From Sambucus nigra (taxonomy: Eukaryota; Streptophyta; Magnoliopsida; Dipsacales; Adoxaceae), in contig OX422213.1 of the NCBI GenBank assembly GCA_949130495.1, positions 203,477,660-203,541,659 of the forward strand: DNA of 64,000 nucleotides, read 5' to 3'. The position numbers and the translations under genes were made by a program. The notes below the pieces were generated by a model. That model was not told the DNA's origin and did not search any database. It saw nothing but the letters and a program-made list of their open reading frames with translations. This document shows positions 58,795 through 64,000 of the stretch, in pieces. The stretch's first letter is position 1, and each line of letters opens with the position of its first letter.

Positions 58795-60027
58795 CTACTG
58801 CACAGGAACTGCTGGAATGGCTGGAAGAGCTGGCACCTGGGCTGGAGCTGGGAGGGCTAGTGGAAAAAGTGGCCTCTGGGGCTCATGTCGAGCACCCTGC
58901 TGCTGCTGCGGGGCCCTGCCCCTATCAGGACAGTCCTGGCATTTATGGCCAGTCTTGCCACAAACGAAACACTTCCCCGAGAAGTTTCCCCCTCTTTGTC
59001 CCTGCTGCCCCCGGTCCTGGTGGCCATTACCGTTCCTCCACTGGCCCTGCTGGCCCTGCTGAAACTGATGCTGACCATTCTGACCCTGCTGGTTCTGATG
59101 GCCATTCGGACCCTGATGGCCCTTCCGGAAACCTCCCTGTCCATGCCTGAAATTTCCTGACCTGAACCTCTTGTGATCCCCCTGCTGGGTACTCTGATCA
59201 CCCTGTCTCTTCCCCTGAACAGATTGTGCCCCACTGGCACCATTTCCTCCAGTCCTGCCTTGATGGCTAGACTCTCCCGATCGCTTGCCTTCAGTCATGT
59301 GAAAGCGGTGATCCTGGAAATGGAGCAATGCAGCGTTAACCACATCAGAATAAGTGGCTAACGAGAGGTTCCCTAACAAGTGCTGACGAATCCTCCATGT
59401 CAACCCGTCCGTGAATTTCTGTATCTTCTTCTCCTCTGTCGGTATCTCATCCGGAACAATGTTCAGAAGATCAGTAAATTCGGCCTCATACTCGACCACA
59501 GTCTTACCCTCTTGCTTGAGGCTCATCAACTTCCTTCTCATCTCTGTGTGAACAGCCGACGGAAAGTACTTGCGGTCAAACCGCACCCAAAACTCCTGAA
59601 TAGTGAGAGTATCTCTCTCCTCCACTGTGGTAATAGACTCCCACCACTGCAGTGCAGACCCTACTAGCTTAAACGTAGCTAGTATCTGCTTCTGGACATC
59701 TGTGCACTGATACATCCTCAAGTGCCGCTGTATATCCTTCCTCCACTGACTCGAAACTACCACATCGGAGCTACCTGCGAACTCCGGAGGGTGTGCTTTC
59801 TGAAAAGCATCACGTACACGTTCCCAAGCAAACGGAAATGCATTAGCCTGAACTGGCGCGGCTATCGATGCCTGAAGTGGTGCCTGCTGAACTACTGCTA
59901 GTGCAGAATTTACCGCCTGAGCCACAATGGCTGCAACCTCGGCGGCATTCATCGTGCCCTGAGCTGGTGCGGGCTGTGACACTGGTGTCGCATCCCTGGG
60001 AACCCTTCGTGCACGTCGTGGAGGCAT
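58795..60027 (-). CDS. gag: Element 3 gag (410 codons)
   Basis: Starts at ATG 60027 (MPPRRARRVPRD), about 170 bases after the primer site. A flexible Ala/Gln-rich N-terminus is followed by the capsid domain (residues about 80-240: FQKAHPPEFAGSSD, LKQEGKTVVEYEAEFTDLL). A Gly/Gln/Asn-rich basic region comes next (about 260-350). The zinc knuckle CFVCGKTGHKCQDC is at residues 353-366, a complete C-x2-C-x4-H-x4-C. The last 44 residues are Pro/Ala-rich. The end is a TAG (58797-58795) in frame with pol. Tekay-type elements usually have one gag-pol frame, so the TAG is a mutation or a read-through signal. Gag would form the RNA-packaging particle. Confidence 0.92.
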   Translation of the reverse strand: MPPRRARRVPRDATPVSQPAPAQGTMNAAEVAAIVAQAVNSALAVVQQAPLQASIAAPVQANAFPFAWERVRDAFQKAHPPEFAGSSDVVVSSQWRKDIQRHLRMYQCTDVQKQILATFKLVGSALQWWESITTVEERDTLTIQEFWVRFDRKYFPSAVHTEMRRKLMSLKQEGKTVVEYEAEFTDLLNIVPDEIPTEEKKIQKFTDGLTWRIRQHLLGNLSLATYSDVVNAALLHFQDHRFHMTEGKRSGESSHQGRTGGNGASGAQSVQGKRQGDQSTQQGDHKRFRSGNFRHGQGGFRKGHQGPNGHQNQQGQNGQHQFQQGQQGQWRNGNGHQDRGQQGQRGGNFSGKCFVCGKTGHKCQDCPDRGRAPQQQQGARHEPQRPLFPLALPAPAQVPALPAIPAVPVQ

Positions 60028-60196
60028 CTGAAATAAGAAGGAAGTTTATAAGTTCGCAGTTATAAACTTAAAATAGCTGAAGAACGTAGCATAAACAAGA
60101 GAATACAACAGTCCTAAAGTATAGGGCTCTATATCAAAGAAAGCTCAACGGAAACATAATAAGCCGTTCAGATCCTAAAGGACACTAGAACCTGAT

Positions 60197-60208
60197 GCTC
60201 TGATACCA
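60197..60208 (-). other. Element 3 primer-binding site, tRNA-Met type
   Basis: The minus strand reads TGGTATCAGAGC two bases inside the right LTR. It is the initiator tRNA-Met site. Confidence 0.9.
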
Positions 60209-60210
60209 CC

Positions 60211-63133
60211 TGTGACACCCCGACTAATTAAATATGGGGTAGCTACTCCTTTATTAAATCAATACAAAATGTCAAGTTGGTTCAGTTAATAGCATCACGG
60301 TCGAAAACATTTTAATAATTACTAACCACCTAGTATTTAAAAAGTAAGTTGCCAAATTTTAAGTTAAGTCTGATTAACATGCAGTAAAAGAATAATGAAA
60401 GAATTACAACCATTCACTATAATCAAGTAATGAAATAACCAACACATAAATATAAGTCCAGAGGAAAACTCCTCACAACAATCCCACAACTGAAAATAAT
60501 ACGACAAGTCTGAATCCTGAATAATTACATGCCAAAGGTCTGAATAACTGAAATAAATGAAATGTATCTAAAAGAAATGGGCGACATGCCCTACAACTGA
60601 TAACTGATGAATGTTGAGTCAAGATAGATTAAGCGTCTACAAGCAAAGTCCTGTAACTTCCACAAACAGCTACAGCTCGTTACCTGAATGAGAATCCTAC
60701 GCATGGTGTCCTTGTGGCTGGGCACCTAAAATGGTTTTTACAAAAATAGATTTGAAAGCAAATAGGTCAGAGCCCGAAAGTGGAAAACATTTTGAAAACA
60801 GCAAGTGTTTTAATAACATTAAAACATTAAATGCAAAATACATGTTAGGACGTGCACTCACATGAAATTCTCACCTCTCGACTACATGTGCACTCCTAAC
60901 GTACCGTACCCATCTATAAGACATCCATATCTAACCAAACCGTAATAAGTTCTGCCCTTTACTACTCGATTCCCATAATACATTCTAGCATTATCAAAAT
61001 AAATAGAGGGCTTTACTTAAACTCAGATTCTCAATTTGTAATACATTTCACTATCGGTTAACCCGTTATGTTTTCTCAAAACAATACCATAATTTTTCAC
61101 AATATTAACATGAAAGTTCCCATTAATTAAATGTATATTACTCCCGTCATAAATATACAATAGAATACAAGCACCCCGAGAACTAGCTGCGGTGCACACA
61201 TACTCTGCTATCCATCCCGGTACATCACGTACATAAGGATCACATATTCCGAATCTCTCAGGAATAGTTCATAGATAACAACATCACAAATAATGGAGGC
61301 GAACATAGTCACATCACATGGGTCACGCACATACCTGCGCTCCCACGATCAGCAGACTTATTAACATCCCAATAAGTCCTTCTCTGACCTATGTTCATCG
61401 AGGTAACCAGTCTAAATCCGGGCAACACAAGGATTAGAGGGCCCTAAGCGAACGTAAACCTCCCGTGATAGCAAGTATGGTAGGTATGTCATACACATAA
61501 AATCAATACATATACTAAGTATTCACACATATTAGTAATCACCATAATATATTGGTGGTACACTTCTCATTCTCGTACTGACATATAATACTACACAATT
61601 TATATGTTCTCGATTACTATAATAAATTAGGCCGTCAATAGTTCTCGCATCGTAATAGACACTCACATCCTACTTCACATTTACCCTTAGGTTCAAACTA
61701 CACTGCTAGGTTTGACTCCTCACTATATCCCAAACATCCTAAATATATCAATTAATCATCAAGGGAAAGCTATCTCTACATATACACAAGGTTACGGGAC
61801 ACTCGGGATCAAAACAGGCTAAAAAAAGCCTAAATTGATAACTCGTTAGAAGTCTCGTTCGAACGAGGCTGTTCGAACGAGAGTTCGTTCGAACGAACTG
61901 GGCCTTCTAACGAGATCTCGTTCGAACGAAAGTCTTCGAACGAAAATCCCTCTCGTTAGAACCCAAACTGTCAACTCGTTAGAAGCTCGTTCGAACGAGC
62001 TCGTTCGAACAACCTGGGCAGGTCTTCTAACGAGTGGGCAGATTCGAGCCCAGAAATTCCTTATTTCCATCTTTTCTTCACTTCTAATCTCATCTAAACA
62101 TTAGTCCAACACTTGTTCAAGGTTCCTAATCATCTCTAAACATACATAGGTCACCTACTAACGTTTTTGTGGGAATTAAATCATTATAAACATCATCCAA
62201 TTATCAAATCCATTCATTTATCCCCAATTTTATGAACATGAACCCTAACATTTAAAAATCATCAAAGAGTCTAAATAAATCCATTTTTGATTCATCCAAA
62301 ACATATTAACATCATATTATTCCCCTACATATGGTACTACATGCAAATCATCATCACAATACAAGTTTCTAGTTCCAAATTAATGGGTTTTTATCAAACT
62401 CCCAAGAACAATCAGTTTTTTATCAATTCCTACACATGGAAGAAACATTCTCTGAAATTAATTGGAATTAAACCACTTGCCTTATGTATCTCTGATTTGA
62501 TGACGAATTTGATGAATGGATTTCTCTCCTTCTCTGCAGAATTCCTCTATCCCTCTCAACAAGCCTTTTCTTCTTCAAAGTTAATGGTGGCTAGGGTTTG
62601 TGCTTTAGGAACTCTTTGGAACAACTATCAATAACCTCCATAGTCTATTTGATTATTAGTGGGCTTAGTGGGTTATTGCCACATCAGATATTAATTCCCA
62701 ATTTTCGTAGGTTTTAATTCCCAAAAATCCAAAATTACCAAACTACCCCTATACGTTGCCGGTATGGCCCAATAATGCCCCGGGACCCAAACTTAACCCC
62801 CGGCTAGTGTTTTCTGACTATTTTGACCCTTCCGAGTGCGTTGGCGCACTCAAAACGACCATACGGTTAATAGAACTAAAATTCACTTTTTAATTATCAT
62901 AATATAAACCTGACGCGACTGTCACACGCGTCTCAACAAAATTTTCAAATTGTCGTATTTCAATCTCACGACAAATTTCATACTTCACTATTCATGTATA
63001 GTCATATATGCACATTATATTCAAATACCAACTCGCATCTCGCTAGTATTTTAATCCGGATTAATTTCCAATTAATACACATTTAATTTATTTAATTCCA
63101 TAAATAAATATCACAAAAATACGGGGTATTACA
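60211..63133 (-). repeat. Element 3 5' LTR (right copy)
   Basis: 2923 bp, nearly identical to the left LTR. Its palindrome cassette is at 61840-62034. It is followed by the right gatag duplication. Confidence 0.93.
61840..62034. repeat. Palindrome cassette in element 3 right LTR
   Basis: The same ttcgaa cluster as at 54064-54258 but with seven cores; single substitutions (for example ttagaacgaac versus ttcgaacgaaa) create or destroy cores. Confidence 0.85.
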
Positions 63134-64000
63134 GATAGCACTTGGGAAAATTTATATTTTGTGAGTATTTTTTTTACTCGATCGAATGTTAGTATTAAAT
63201 GTTATTTCAGTATGTTTGTGAATATTGTAATATGATTAAATATATAATTAGGTAAATAATTATATATGGGATAATTAATATATAGTGTAAAATTTATTAT
63301 GTGCATAACAGGTGTGAATGTTATATGAAATTAAAAAGGGTATTGATTTAATTAAGTTTGACGTGTATAATAACTTAAAAATCATGAATTAAGGCATACT
63401 CGGTTAGAGTAGGTTAATTTCAAGGGTTAACATAAGTATTGGGTCAGGAGCGTAGGACCTAGTAAATTAAAAGGAAGCGTTAATAGTGCACATTAGAGGA
63501 GGGGTGAGGAAGTCCTCAAGAGGGTGCGGCACTAACTAAAATATGAAGAGCATGCATATTTATTTATTACTACAAGTTAATCATTTGTTAAATGTTTTCA
63601 AATGTTTTTGGGTACTAACCCTTGCTATAAAAAAATTTAAAAACCTTTTAGGTGTCCATCCACAGGGATGCCAGGCTTGACTCTATTCCAGGTATCCTTT
63701 GCTGCAGCACATGTGGATGTTGCGGGGTTTTTGATAGACGCATCCTTCTTTCATTAGTGTAGAGACTCTCTAGCAGTTATCTGAGCTTGTCGCTCACAGT
63801 TCATTTATCAGTATTGGACTTGTTGAGATTTTCTTCTTATCTTTACTTGTATTGGATATTTGGACCGATGGTTTATTCGGTTAGGTATTTTATTTGTGGA
63901 TGGTTATTTTAGTTAACTGTGATTGTGTATTATTTTATGTTCCGCATGAGTTTTATGTAATTAACTGAAAGATAAAAATTGGCACCAGTCTACTTTTCTC

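Larger units (their letters stand above)
52435..63133 (-). mobile_element. Element 3: full-length Tekay-like chromovirus, minus orientation (10.7 kb)
   Basis: LTRs at 52435-55363 and 60211-63133, with gatag duplicated at 52430-52434 and 63134-63138. The right LTR is the 5' LTR of the element. Internal order on the minus strand is primer site (60208-60197), gag, protease, RT, RNase H, integrase with chromodomain, polypurine tract. The two LTRs differ at only a few bases per hundred at most, pointing to a recent insertion. The coding region has four in-frame stops (58795, 57100, 56057 and about 55925) and two frameshifts, so it is not autonomous. The chromodomain and tRNA-Met primer place it with chromoviruses; a Tekay/Del assignment fits the LTR length and gene order. 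Confidence 0.93.
47515..64000 (+). mobile_element. Plus-strand Tekay-type LTR split by two nested insertions
   Basis: An LTR that begins TGTAACACCCCG at 47515. It runs to 49382, resumes at 52326-52434 and again at 63139-64000, where the window ends about 140 bp short of the expected end (judged against the LTR at 36989-39930). The two gaps are the solo LTR and element 3, each with a 5-bp duplication of the host LTR. Removing them gives an unbroken LTR of about 2.84 kb. It is the oldest of the three layers. Whether it is solo or the 5' LTR of an element lies beyond the window. Confidence 0.82.

Noticed and set aside
58734..59160. Plus-strand open frames opposite element 3 gag
   Set aside because: Shadows of the Gln/Gly-rich gag coding strand; no independent support.

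Overview
The window reads as repeat-dense nuclear DNA of a flowering plant, probably a eudicot. It is AT-rich, and nearly every coding trace belongs to a plant transposable element: Tat-like and Tekay-like Ty3/gypsy LTR retrotransposons, an L1-type LINE, a CACTA terminus, fold-back elements and a pararetrovirus-like relic. I found no host gene, rRNA, tRNA gene or CRISPR array. The species cannot be told from the sequence.

Left part, 1-24465. Bases 1-2590 hold a decayed minus-strand gypsy gag-protease-RT start that runs off the left edge. A LINE fragment (3273-4050) stops just where a second LINE fragment (22441-24465) picks up the protein, so one old LINE may have been split. Between them lie a complete but decayed Tat-like retrotransposon (element 1, 6898-18036, TSD catat), an eight-unit tandem array (18955-20133) and a lone CACTA-type end (22421-22437).

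Middle, 24466-43586. A second Tat-like element (element 2, 24466-36072) sits against the LINE fragment; its 3' LTR is cut short. Elements 1 and 2 share the same layout: LTR, PBS, gag, protease, RT-RNase H, a second RNase H, integrase, then an antisense, apparently intron-containing gene or gene pair, PPT and LTR. Next come long inverted arms (36225-36760 and 43010-43535) that look like the ends of a TIR DNA transposon. They enclose a Tekay-type LTR with a decayed internal region (36989-41790) and two large hairpins.

Right part, 43587-64000. Bases 43989-47320 hold an endogenous pararetrovirus-like relic that starts at a tRNA-Met-type primer site. From 47515 to the window end runs a plus-strand Tekay-type LTR broken by two opposite-strand insertions of its own family: a solo LTR (49383-52320, TSD ggcat) and a full-length element (element 3, 52435-63133, TSD gatag). 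Element 3 is the youngest. Its two 2.9-kb LTRs are nearly identical, and its gag-pol with chromodomain is broken by only a few stops and frameshifts.

These genes would have worked as retrotransposition machinery: Gag particle, protease, RT-RNase H and integrase. No copy here looks autonomous. The observations most worth following are the conserved spliced antisense gene of elements 1 and 2, the pararetrovirus-like relic, and a palindrome cassette that occupies the same relative place in every Tekay-type LTR here but differs in sequence from copy to copy.
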